From the NCBI GenBank assembly GCA_013423325.1, contig BLJB01000172.1, positions 1-24,276 of the forward strand: a DNA stretch of 24,276 nt, in the 5' to 3' direction. This DNA is from Usnea hakonensis. Its lineage: Eukaryota > Ascomycota > Lecanoromycetes > Lecanorales > Parmeliaceae. The notes beneath the pieces were generated by a model that ran no database searches, was not told the DNA's origin, and saw only the letters and a program-made list of their open reading frames with translations. Below, one piece after another: positions 8,215-17,630 of the stretch (position 1 is its first letter; every line of letters begins with the position of its first letter). The position numbers were made by a program, and so were the translations under genes.

Positions 8215-10884
8215 GTTATTAGTTTAATTATCTTAGACTAATAGTTTTACGAAATATTTTAAACTTATTCCTAGAAAGAGCCTTAGTTAATCTATTAATA
8301 ATTTATAAATTAGTAGGAGTATATTTAAAGGCTATTAATTTATTAGCTACTTTCTCTCTATAAAAATAATTAATAATATTAATATATTTAATATAATTAT
8401 AAGATCTAGGGTTCTTTAATAATATAATTACTTCTTAGTTATCTCTATAGATAATAATTATTTCTAGATTATTATTATATTTAGAATATAAAGATATTAG
8501 TAGGCTTTATAACTAAATTATCTCTTTAATAGTTTATATTTAGTTAATATATTTAGCTTTATAGATAGATAAAGTAATAGTAGTCTAGCGCTTTAAGGAC
8601 TAGCTAATTACTACGCTTTCTATATTAAATATATAGCTAGAAATAGAGTGATAAGTAACTATATTATTTATCTAGTTAAAGTCTATATAGCTAATTAAAT
8701 CTAAAAAAGTATTCTAAAAAACTAGTTTTATATTAATAGTCCCTTTAAAATATATAAAAATCTTTTTAGTTACCCCCTAATACTTTTTAGTTAGATTATA
8801 TATATAATAACTAACTATTAAGATAATAAATACTAGATCTAATTAAATTCTAAATATTATATATATAAAGGATTCTATAGCTAATTAGTAATAGATCTTA
8901 TCTTTTTAAATAGCTTAGTAACCCTCTTCTATTAGTTTATATTTAGTTAAAATCTTTATAGAAGTAGAGACTAGTTTAGTCTTCTATATACTATTATTAT
9001 AGAATATATATTTAATATATTTAATTTATTTAAAATAAATAATTTTTTTAGCTCTATCTCGAATTACTATTATTTTTAGATAGTAAGCGTAAGGCCCTAA
9101 ATTAGTTATTTAAAACTAAGTATTAAAAGTATCTTTAATATACTAGATATCTTTTTAATTAGAACTAGTTACTAGTATATTATCTATATAGAGTACTATA
9201 ATAGTATTTATATAACTATTAATAAATATACTATAATTAATATTAATAGGGTAGAGTCTCTACTTCTTTATAAAATTAAAAAAGGTATTATACTATATAT
9301 AGGGGAATTACTTTAAATTATATAAGATCTTATTAAACTTATAAACCTTATTAGAGTATTATTTCGATTTAAAACTAATAAACTATATTATATAAATAAC
9401 CTCTTTAACTACTCTATATAAGAAGGTAATTTTAATATCTATTTATTCTAGATTTTAATCTAGAGTTACTATAAAAGTAAATAAGGCCTTATAACTTATA
9501 GACTTAATAATTAAAATAAAAGTCTTATTATAATTTAGGCCTTTATATTAAGAGTATTCTAGTACTATTTAATATATCTTATAACGAGTAACTTCTCCTT
9601 TAAGGCCTTACTTTAAGATAAATATCTACTTATCTTTTAAAGACTTATAATTTAATAGATAATCTGCTAGCTTCTATATTCTATTCTTTATTAATAAATT
9701 AATCTCGTTTTTTATAGCGGCTTCTTAATTATTACTATTAAGATTATTATCTAAGACGGCTTTATTATAGCTCTTAGACTTATAGGACTCCCAAATAATA
9801 AATATAAATAAAACTAATAGATCTAATAAAAGATTATAATATTATAATTTAAAATAATTTATAAGAGATCTAGATTTAGATAATTCTAAACTTACTAAAC
9901 TTAATATTAATAGGGTACTAGTAGGCGTTAGTATTAGCGTAGTAGAGACTATAGAGATAGAAGTAGAAGTAGAAATAAAAGTAGAAATAAATACTAGTTT
10001 ATCTTCTATAATAATAATTTAAGAATCTATAATAATAGATATTAAACCTTTTCTAGACTAAGTTAATATTATTAATAATAGTAATATTTCCTCTATTAGA
10101 GAAAGCTTTAGCTACTTAATATAAAAGAATTTAGATAGAACCTTCCCCTATATTATTTAAGATATACGAAAGGTTCTTCTATTCTTAAGTAGTATTTAAT
10201 AGATTTAATTACCCTTATATTCTAGTAATCTAGTAGGACTTTTAATAATAATATAATTTTAACTAGTCTTTTAACTAGTATTAGACTTTTATATAAGATA
10301 TTAGCTATAGGAGCTAAGGGGATAAAGATATTTTAATTTAAATTATATATTAATTTTAGCTTTATAAGGAATTAGCTTATAACTCTAAATAGAGTAATAA
10401 TTATATAAATAACTAGCTACTATTATTAATTAAGGCTAATACTCTATAGAGAGACCTATCTTTTTTATTACTATAAAGATATATCCTTTTAGGTCTTAAT
10501 TAAGTCTTTTAAAGGAGCTATTCTATTTAGAGTTACTTAGAATAGTAGACTTCTATATAATACTACTATTATCGCGAAAGTAGTTAAATTTATAGTTAGA
10601 ATATTTATTATCCTAATTAATTTAAAGATAGTTATATTAAAAATTACCTCTTTTATTATATATAAGATAATAATAGAAAGTAGTAAATATTTTATTTTTC
10701 GAGTAGAGAATTTCTATCTTAAAGATCTTTATATAGTTATTAAGAAAGGTAATAAAGTATTTAAAATTAAGCCTAATTTTTTCTATTTAGCTAAAATTAT
10801 TATAAATAAGGTCTAAATATAAAAAGTATATCTTATTTACTATATTTTCTTAATAGTATAAGATATATATAGTACCTTAACTAT
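8215..10884 (-). pseudogene. Ty1/copia pol (integrase core, RT, RNase H), copia 2, RIP-degraded and truncated
   Basis: Read on the - strand from 10884 down, the domains come in copia order. The integrase core is at about 10870-10400 ('FKYFITFLNNYIKIFKIE', then a degraded region that in relatives carries the second Asp and the PYTPQQNG motif). A linker follows. RT is at about 9950-9000 with 'TIIVLYIDNILVTSSN' at about 9215-9160 (family YVDDILVTG; here D-N). RNase H is at about 8710-8240 with 'DLISYIDFN', 'SISSYIFNIESVVIS.SLKR', 'LSIYKAKYI' and the C-terminal 'ADGLTKAL..KF' equivalent ('INRLTKALSRNKFKIF' at about 8295-8250). The frame is stop-ridden but only with TAA/TAG. The integrase begins mid-domain because chromovirus B starts at 10885; Gag, protease, the integrase N-terminus and the 5' LTR would lie beyond the right end of the window. 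Confidence 0.75.
10880..10884. repeat. Putative target-site copy flanking chromovirus B
   Basis: ACTAT immediately precedes the 3' LTR of element B, inside the copia 2 integrase. It would be one half of a 5-bp target duplication; the partner lies outside the window, so it cannot be confirmed here. Confidence 0.3.
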
Positions 10885-10915
10885 TATTAGGACCGGTACT
10901 AAGATATTAAGTAGG
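10885..10915 (-). repeat. Chromovirus B 3' LTR, outer piece
   Basis: TATTAGGAC...GTAGG at 10885-10915 matches the start of the other B LTR at 24220 (TATTAGGAC...) with only transitions. Sequence left of the TATTAGGA differs between the two sites, which fixes the LTR edge; TA is RIP-changed TG. The LTR is split by chromovirus A and continues at 17830. The last five bases are also A's target site. Confidence 0.75.
10911..10915. repeat. Target-site duplication of chromovirus A, left copy
   Basis: GTAGG next to the TG of LTR A; the identical GTAGG follows the CA of the other LTR at 17825-17829. Joining the flanks across one copy restores a sequence that aligns with the uninterrupted B LTR at 24250. 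Confidence 0.9.
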
Positions 10916-11109
10916 TGTAGTAGTATCAGGCCTAATGGGCCTCGTTGCACAGTCTCGCTCAGGGCACTTAGTATGACAGTGATTACGGTCTTGATTCTTA
11001 AGGACAACAAAAGACTCAGAGCACTCGGGGTTTATATACAAGAGGCCTCTAAGGCCTAGTCGTGCCTTCCTAGACTAAGCCATTAAGCCATACAAGCTAT
11101 GCGCTCACA
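10916..11109 (-). repeat. Chromovirus A 3' LTR
   Basis: 194 bp, from TGTAGTAGTATC to GCGCTCACA on the + strand. It aligns end to end and without gaps to 17631-17824. I count eight differences, all C/T or G/A and all at CpA or TpG sites. In this copy the mutated positions cluster at the right end (CTAAG for CCAAG, TTAAG for TCAAG, ATACAAG for ATGCAAG, GCTATG for GCCATG). Confidence 0.93.
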
Positions 11110-11110
11110 G

Positions 11111-11120
11111 TCCCCCCTTT
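11111..11120 (-). other. Polypurine tract of chromovirus A
   Basis: On the - strand, AAAGGGGGGA lies one base upstream of the 3' LTR. Polypurine tracts in this position prime plus-strand DNA synthesis in LTR retroelements. Its place and purity confirm both the strand of the element and the LTR boundary. Confidence 0.85.
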
Positions 11121-11158
11121 GGTGTTCTATGGCCCCTATGGATGGTGTAGAAGAGAGT

Positions 11159-12433
11159 TCAGATACCGAAAGGGTCTTCCTACTCCTTTCTCTTACCTTT
11201 ATCCACCTTATCCTCCTTACCCTTAGAGCTCATTATGTTCCTTATTCCCTGGTACTAGGTAATAGGATCTTACGGAGGGACGGTGTTAAGAAAAGCCTAT
11301 ATTTTCGACGGTACCTCGTAATCTAGCGTATCGTGGGTAAAGATTAGAAGGCCCTCTAAGGTATTAATATAAGTATCTCTAACTATATTGCGGACGTCCG
11401 CTATGGTTGCCTATTATTCCTTAATAATATTATAAGTAGAGACGTATTCGCTATAGCGGTCCTAGGTGGCTTCGTCTTTCAAGGTGGCATAGCTGTCCTT
11501 GTCTTTATACGTAAGGGTACGGTATAGTGGCAAGAGGCTTTTAATAGTGTTCTTTACCGTAGTAAGAGCCTCTCCCTACAGGGACAACATAGTATCTAAA
11601 CGTTCCGCATGAGCGCAGAGGACTACATAGTCTCGCGTAAGGGCTCTAACCTCTTGGAGGTCATCTTATTCTGGTATTCCAACTTTATCCGGTATTTCGG
11701 GGGGTAGTAAGGTTAAGGCAAGAGGGCTCATATCCCTAAGATCCTTTCCAATCTTATTGCGTTTGGGTACCAACTTATCCTCGGAGTAATCTAATAGTAC
11801 CCCCCCTCTAGACCTTTTTTGCGTGCCCTCTAGTAGATCCGTTTTACGGAGGGGATCGAACAAGGGCTACTTCTTAGAGGGTATACTAGTAGTTGGTTTA
11901 GTAGTTAGTTAAGGTATCTAGGTTATAGGCGAGGAGGTCTACGCGGTACTTATCTTTACCTTCGCGGAGGGTCTCTGAATCGTTATAACCGCGTATTTAG
12001 TACTATCGAACTTGCTATTACTCCTATAGAGTATATAAACCGAGCGTCCTCGGTTGCCAAGTTACGTAATTTGATATCCAATACGATATGCATAGTCTAT
12101 ATAATTGCGGGATGGTTATCCTAGTATATATCCCGTCGTATTAAAGTCTAAGGGCTACTACTAATTATAACGCGCAATTAGTACGCCTAAGCGTATTACG
12201 AGCCCGATAGTAGAATCTGATAGTTTCACTCGCTTAGGAAACTTAGTTGAGACCTCCGATACGGCTAGTTGTACTAAGGTAATAACGGCTAGTAGGCCTT
12301 TAACTTCTAATATAGGTAGATCCTAGACTTTCTATTCTTTATAATTAGAATCCTCCGATCCGTTACCGTATACTGGGCGCTATGCGTCTCGGTTTAGGAT
12401 ATTAATTGCGTTAGTAATCGATGTAGGGGCCAT
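11159..12433 (-). pseudogene. Unknown 425-codon extra ORF of chromovirus A, between pol and the 3' LTR
   Basis: From ATG at 12433 to TGA at 11159-11161 one frame runs for 424 codons with no frameshift. It is broken about twenty times, always by TAA or TAG, never TGA until the end. These are the stops that CAA, CAG and TGG yield under RIP, so a real gene preceded the mutation. Longest open stretch: 11863-11666. Visible features: a hydrophobic/amphipathic segment at residues 44-61; a Ser/Thr/Pro-rich low-complexity part at about 160-190; a basic patch ('GTQKRSRGG') near 205-213; a long, probably helical C-terminal third (257-380) with heptad-like Leu/Val spacing; and a Lys/Glu-rich tail. No signal peptide, membrane anchor, zinc finger or polymerase motif is seen, so it does not look like env. 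I do not recognise the family. Its position 3' of pol, in sense, is unusual for Ty3/gypsy elements of fungi. Confidence 0.7.
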
Positions 12434-12545
12434 TATAGGAAGTACCGGCGAGTCACTGTTAGAGGAAGGCTCTTGATGGTAATTAATTATACCTAAAAAG
12501 CCGTATAAACGAAAGGTAGGGTTTATTAATAGTGAGGTAATAAGG

Positions 12546-12578
12546 ATATTTTATTTATAGATATTTTATTTATAAATT
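12546..12578. repeat. Short AT-rich tandem duplication in chromovirus A
   Basis: ATATTTTATTTATA occurs twice in a row between pol and the extra reading frame. Together with the arrays at 12702-12747 and 12782-12833 it marks this spacer as repeat-prone. Confidence 0.5.
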
Positions 12579-12701
12579 ACGAGTACGTAGGGCTATTAGC
12601 GCCTCGAAGCCTCTATGGTAGAACATACCACTATGGCTAGTATATAAAATCTCTAAGTCTATAAATTCGACTAATGCTTCTATAGCTATACTAAATATAG
12701 C

Positions 12702-12747
12702 ATGATTATCTACTAATCCTTACTATGATTGTCTGCTAATCCTTACT
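12702..12747. repeat. 23-bp tandem repeat, two full copies plus a degenerate third
   Basis: Copies at 12702-12724 and 12725-12747 differ only at two sites, ATCTAC versus GTCTGC, both TG-to-TA type. A more divergent third copy appears to start at 12748. Copy 2 thus shows the less mutated state. The array lies at or beyond the C-terminal tail of pol. Confidence 0.7.
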
Positions 12748-12781
12748 ATAACTGTCTATATCATGCCCCTTTATTGGGCCT

Positions 12782-12833
12782 CCCTCTGCGGGTCACCCTC
12801 TGCGGGCTACTTTCTGTAGCTACCCCCTGCGGG
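12782..12833. repeat. CCCTCTGCGGG short repeats
   Basis: CCCTCTGCGGG occurs at 12782-12792 and 12796-12806, with CCCCCTGCGGG at 12823-12833. On the - strand they add Ala-Arg-Arg-Gly-type repeats to the tail of pol after the chromodomain. The GC content is high compared with the surroundings. Confidence 0.65.
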
Positions 12834-12869
12834 CTTTTTCTCTTTCGAGGACTGGGATCCACTGGTTTA

Positions 12870-15800
12870 GGGCCGGGCATGAACGGGTGTCGTTCATGGT
12901 ACTCAGTTACCAGGTCGGGGTACTTTATCGTTTTCTTTAGTGTATCCCTTCCAAGAGACTAGGTAGTATAAGACCCTTCGGAGGTACTTAGAGCTAAGGA
13001 TAATATCTACTACCTATTATCTATTATCCTCGGCATCGGTGACCTCGCCTATCGGGGGTAGAGGTGGAGGTTCCCGCTCCTAGAAGGTATTTATATAGTG
13101 AGGCTCTAATAAGGACACGTAGAATACTAGGTATATCTTTATTTAGGGGGTTAACTTAAGTCGATACGAGTTTGGAGTAGTAGCCTCTAAAACCTTAAAT
13201 AGACCGAGCCTTTTATAGTCAAGTTTCCTCGACGGTCGCTAAGTCTTTATATTGGTAGTTAATAACTATATATAGTTACCCTTTTGTAGTGTTAACCTCT
13301 TGTATCCCTTATTATAATATTGCGCTTGGGCGTCTTGGGCTTCTACGAGCCTATCCTTTAGAGCCTTATGCAGTTGTTAGAGCTCTTACAATAGTTCTTC
13401 CGCATTCGTGAGGGTGTTGCCTTGTGGGGTGTCCAGTAGCTGGAAAGGCTTAGGATCTCTTCTGTTATAGATAAAAAAGGGGCTATATCGAGTGGTGCTA
13501 TAGGTACTAGTATTATAGATATATTCGGCTAGGGCTAGTAGTAATACCTAGTTATCTTGCTAATAGTTGACGTATACTCGAAGGTACTATTCGATAACTT
13601 GGTTTAGTCGCTCGGTTAAGCCATCTATCTATTGATGGTATGCAGTAGATAGTTGATAGTCTGCCCCCAAAGCCTTAGCTAAAGCTTGCTAGAAATATGA
13701 CGTAAATAACGTGTCTCGGTCGCTAATAATCGACTTATAGAGCCCGTGTAAACGAAAAACTTCTTGGATAAATAGGAGTACGAATTGCTTAGATATTATT
13801 GCCTTCTTATAGGGGATATAATGGCACATCTTGCTAAACCTATCAATAACGACTATAATAGTATTATAGACCTCTCCCGATACCCCCTTACTAGGTAGTA
13901 GGTCCGTAATAAAGTTAATTACGATGGCCGCCTAAGGCCTATCTAGTATAGGGATGGGAGTAAGCTCGCTATAAGATAAGTATTTAGGCCTTTTCGCTCT
14001 CTAACACGTATCGTAAGTCCGGATATACTTACCTACGTCCTTCGTTATCTATGGCTAGTAGAACTAGCGCTTAAGCATAGCGAGGGTTCTATCTCGGCCT
14101 ATATAACTAGTAGTCGGGGAGTTATAGAAGTTTCGGAGGACTCTAAGCCTTAAGGCTTTATTACGAGGCACGAATAATCGGTTTCCTTAGAAGTATAGGA
14201 GCCCTATCGACTATTTGAAATCAGGTCCGCTCGCGGCTTGAGCCTCTAGGTAAGACGGTAGTCTCTCGGTGATCTCCTACAAGATAGTCTGTAATAGCTT
14301 AGGAACCTCGTCTTCCCGCTCCTTGGAGGCCTCTGGCTCTAAACCCTCTTACTCCTCGGAGGCCTCTAGTACCAAATCCTCTTACTCTAATTAGTTTAAG
14401 TCCTCTATAGTATCCTTTAATGCCTTATAACCTTCTATAACTAAAGTAGCGGCTAGCTTGAAGAATAGGACTATAGTATATAACGTATCGGGCTTATTAT
14501 AATCTGCCCTCCTCGAGGGAGTATCTATAGGGTTCCGTTTCCTAGGTCGGTACTAGATTTCGAAGTTATATACCGATAGGAATTCGGCCCAATGGGCCTA
14601 TCTTCGGTTTAGGGTCTTCGTAGTTAGGAAAGACTTCAAGTTGTAATAGTCTATACTTGGAATAATACTATAATAGCTAATAGTTCTTAGTTAGGGGTAC
14701 TATAATTTATTTCTGCGGGTGTGAGTTTCCGGCTATAGAACGCTACCGGATAGGTGTGGGTATCGTCTTGCTTCTGTAAGAGGACACCCGAAATGGCGTA
14801 CGCACTGGCGTCTGTCTCGATAATAAAGGGCCTCTGAGGGTTATAGTATACTAGTAGGGGAGCCCTTATGAAGGTAGACTTCAACTCTCTAAAGGCAAGT
14901 TCGGCGGCGGTTAACCAGGTAAAAGGCTTTGAGGTCTTTATAAATTTAATTAGATCTTTAGCGATTCTACTATAGCTGTAGATAAACCTTCGGTAGAAAT
15001 TATAAAATCCTAAAAATAATTAGACTTGTTTTACCGTCCTAGGGGTTAGCTAATTAGTAATCGTAGCGACCCTTCCTAGGTCTATCGAGATACTACTAGG
15101 GCTAATAATGTAACCTAGGAATTTGATAGTATTAATATTGAATTTATACTTTTCTAGCTTGGCAAAAAGGCTATAGGCTCTGAGAGCGTCTAGAACTTGT
15201 TTGATATGCTTCTCGTAGTCGTCAATATTCTCCGAGTAGATTAGGATGTTGTCTAGATATACGATTATAGTGATATCAATAAGGTGTGCAAGAGCCTTAT
15301 CGATATATAATTGGAAAGTTGAGGGGGCGTTGGCTAGCCTAAAAGGTATTATGTAATATTCGAATAACCTATACCTAGTTCGGAAGGCCGTTTTCTACTT
15401 ATCGCCTTCTTTAACTCGGAGTAGGTTATAAGCCCCTCGGAGGTTAATCTTGGTGTACCTCTTTGTACGACGAAGCCGATCAAGGATTTTAGAAATCAAC
15501 GGAATAGGGTATCGATCCCTGATAGTAATTACGTTAAGGCCTCTATAGTCTATATAAAGGCGCAGCCCCCCGTCTTTCTTCTTAACGAATAGGATGGGCG
15601 CTCCTGCGGAGGACTTAGAGCGTTTAATAAAACCTGACTTTAGGTTTTGCTCGATATAGTCTCTTAGTACTCCTAACTTGGCCTTAGAAAGATTGTAGAG
15701 AGGTCTAAAAGGAGGCGTCGCCCCTAGCTAGAGGTCTATCGAATAGTCGAGTTTATCTCTGTGAGGGGGTAGTTTAGTACCCGCGTCCTTACTAAAGATA

Positions 15801-16240
15801 TTAGCGTATTTAGTATATACTACCGGGAGGACCTTGGCTTCGCTAGGCCCTATTGAGGTCTCTAAAGAGGCGTAGTAGGTATATATAGTCTCGTCCCTAA
15901 TCTCTTTTTAAAGTCGGACTATTATAATACTCTAATTCCTTCTATTATAGTTACTTGGCCTGTTCTCTAGTCGATAATAGGATTTACTTCTCGAAGCTAT
16001 AGTAGGCCTAAGATGATCCGTTGGCCCTTTATCGGGATAGCTCGGAAGGTATGATAGTGGTCACCGATCCTGATTCGATACAGAGTATCGGAGGATGCCG
16101 GGCTAATAGTGCTTCCGTTGATATCAACTACCTTAGCTACCCTCGTACGTAATGGTGCGATTCTTAAAGATTTGATAAAGGATATTTTAATGAAGTTAGC
16201 GGTCGCCCCGTAGTCTATTAATACTTGTAGTTGTAATTAG
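12870..16240 (-). pseudogene. Chromovirus A pol: protease, RT, RNase H, integrase, chromodomain
   Basis: Aspartic protease at about 16230-15950: catalytic motif 'DYGA' (family D-S/C/T-G-A; TGC became TAC) and 'ILGLL.LREVNP'. RT at about 15710-15040: 'FVKKKDGGLRLYIDYRGLN', 'INLRGAYNLLRVKEGD', 'YLDNILIYSE' at 15259-15230, where the second active-site Asp reads Asn. RNase H at about 14930-14590: 'IIETDASAYAISGVLLQ', 'YPVAFYSRKL'. Integrase zinc region at about 14110-13995 with one Cys changed to Tyr ('YDTCQRAK'); core at about 13950-13480 with all three acidic residues readable ('VIDRFSKM', 'SDRDTLF', 'NQVIEQYL'); GPY/F-type C-terminus 'RPSRKLDYKRLG' near 13240-13200. Chromodomain at about 13030-12890 with 'LYYLVSWKGYTKEND'. 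Protease, RT and gag lie in different frames, so indels or ribosomal frameshifting are involved. The longest open stretch is 14884-14687. The chromodomain probably directs integration to heterochromatin. Confidence 0.88.
12890..13033 (-). other. Chromodomain at the C-terminus of chromovirus A integrase
   Basis: The - strand frame reads 'VVDIILSSKYLRRVLYYLV', then 'SWKGYTKEND'. This is the hallmark chromodomain pattern: a first beta strand with an acidic lead, then the L-V-x-W-K-G-Y core whose aromatics form part of the methyl-lysine cage. A stop (Trp codon turned TAG) precedes it and the end is diluted by mutations. In chromoviruses this domain follows integrase and reads H3K9 methylation. 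Confidence 0.75.
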
Positions 16241-16479
16241 GTGGCTATATTATTGTAAAGTTGGACTTGGGTAGTGATATTGTTCTTTTGGTTACGCCCG
16301 TGTTTCTGAGAGTTCTGAGAGGTTACCCGTAATAGTTCCTACTCTAAGGCCTTTTCTAATTCCGTAAGTTATCTATCTTGCTCGCACAGCTCCGGTCTTG
16401 ATAGGGTTGGAGGTGTCGGATGCCTAACTTGGTCCTTAGAGGCCTTTTGGTCCCGCGATGCGGCCTCAGCTATCACGGG

Positions 16480-17519
16480 CGCCCTTTTGAGTAATTATAA
16501 TCCAGTAGCGTTTTAATATAGTTCTCTACCTAATGTCCCTTAATACTATAGTATATATATACCTTGGTCTCTCGTCTCTTCTTTTGATAGTTATTATAGA
16601 TGTTAGCTCGTTTTGTCTTATTGGCCCCAGAGGCATTGCCTGGTCGGGGTAACTACGAGCGGGGTCTATTAGGCCCTTTAGTAGTAGTAGCGAACCGAAC
16701 CTTCTTCTACCTATTATTTTCCGTATCGTCTCTGTCTTCGATAGTCCTCTTGCCTATTTTGATATAGTTTTCTACTTATTAAGCTACTTGTTTGAACCCT
16801 ATAAAGGTATCTGGTAGTATCGCCCGAGACTAATAAATCCGATTAAGTATCTTAAACGATAATTTTCTCCTAAACGCGTAATAAATAGCGGAGTCGTTCT
16901 AGGAAAGGTCCGTTATAAGGGTCTTAAAGCGGTTAATAAAGTCTTAGACGGATTTAGAGGGTCTTATACGAATACGTTCTATCTTGAGTTCTACGTCTAA
17001 CGCTATATCTCCGATAGAGTAATTTTCTAATAGCTACTCTTATAATAGCTCCTAGTCCTCGAAGGTACTCCGATTCCCCGTTAGCCTTATTAACTAGGTT
17101 CGTTTCTTGATTTTCGGGCCTAGGTAGGAGTACGCGGTAGACGCTTAGGTAGCTGAGCCTTTAATTAACTATAAGTTAAAGAAATCGTTTAAGTCTATAA
17201 TCTATAGCCTGACGTCTATAGGAGGCCCCGTGAAGAGCGGAGGCTCGTTATATTTGATCTTCCGATCTCGCGTTATAGTTAATGTCCTTATAGATAGGGC
17301 TATTGCAGTACTGCCCCTCGTCGTACGAGAGGGTACTAGGCCTCTGAGATCCATAGGTACTCTTCCCCTTCGGGAGTGAGAAGAAGCGTGCGATACTACC
17401 TCCCTTTCGAGGACTTGTATCCGCTCCAATAGCTGTCTAGCGGTCTCTCGGCTAATAGAGGTACCCGGACTCGACGGTAGTTTATCTACCCGCATTGTCG
17501 GTAGCTTGTCTGCCCGCAT
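16480..17519 (-). pseudogene. Chromovirus A gag with degraded CCHC knuckle
   Basis: The likely start is the ATG at 17519, or the duplicated ATG at 17495; the frame is open back through the leader into the LTR (to 17810) but that part looks non-coding. A predicted coiled coil ('ARQLLERIQVLEREV') is followed by a basic region, then 'PPLFTGPPIDVRL' and a capsid-like segment to about 16650. The first stop is at 17204-17202 (TAG). Near 16562-16520 the frame, still in phase with 17519, shows the CCHC spacing C-x2-C-x4-H-x4-C with His intact and all three Cys codons changed to Tyr. Gag would form the virus-like particle and bind RNA. The frame then ends and protease follows in another frame. Confidence 0.75.
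17472..17519 (-). repeat. 24-bp tandem duplication at the gag start
   Basis: Two 24-bp copies (17519-17496 and 17495-17472 on the - strand) each encode Met-Arg-(Ala/Val)-Asp-Lys-Leu-Pro plus one residue. They differ mainly by C-to-T changes at CA sites. The duplication provides two in-frame ATGs. Confidence 0.7.
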
Positions 17520-17621
17520 TGGGGAGGAAGATAGGGTTAGAAGGTCTTTGCCTAGTCTCTGAGGGGTTATTATTTTGCGGTATTCTACTATACTATCGTG
17601 GGCCGAGCTTCTAGGTGTGAG

Positions 17622-17630
17622 AAGAATCAA
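17622..17630 (-). other. Primer-binding site of chromovirus A, self-priming type
   Basis: Directly after the 5' LTR the - strand reads TTGATTCTT. It does not start with TGG, as a site for a tRNA 3' end would. The same nine bases have a perfect reverse complement, AAGAATCAA, on the same strand inside the LTR (17714-17706), 39 nt after the TATA box. This is the arrangement of Tf1/sushi elements, whose RNA 5' end folds back to prime reverse transcription. Confidence 0.6.

Noticed and set aside
1..10910. Mitochondrial DNA or an AT-rich centromere as the source of the composition
   Set aside because: The bias is specific loss of CA/TG with CG kept, and recognisable nuclear transposon domains run through it with Gln/Trp-to-stop changes. 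A centromeric location is possible but cannot be seen from the sequence.
11099..11326. 75-codon open frame on the + strand
   Set aside because: It lies antisense to the C-terminal end of the extra - strand frame and the polypurine tract of chromovirus A, and starts at the LTR edge. It resembles no protein.
11666..11863. 65-codon - strand frame as a gene of its own
   Set aside because: It is the longest unbroken piece of the 425-codon frame 12433-11159 and does not begin at a separate start; reported there instead.
11159..12433. Envelope-like gene in chromovirus A
   Set aside because: No signal peptide, no convincing membrane anchor and no Cys-rich ectodomain pattern are visible; position after pol is the only resemblance.
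12729..12962. 77-codon open frame on the + strand with a Leu/Gly-rich product
   Set aside because: It is the antisense shadow of the chromodomain tail and the CCCTCTGCGGG repeats, which explain its composition.
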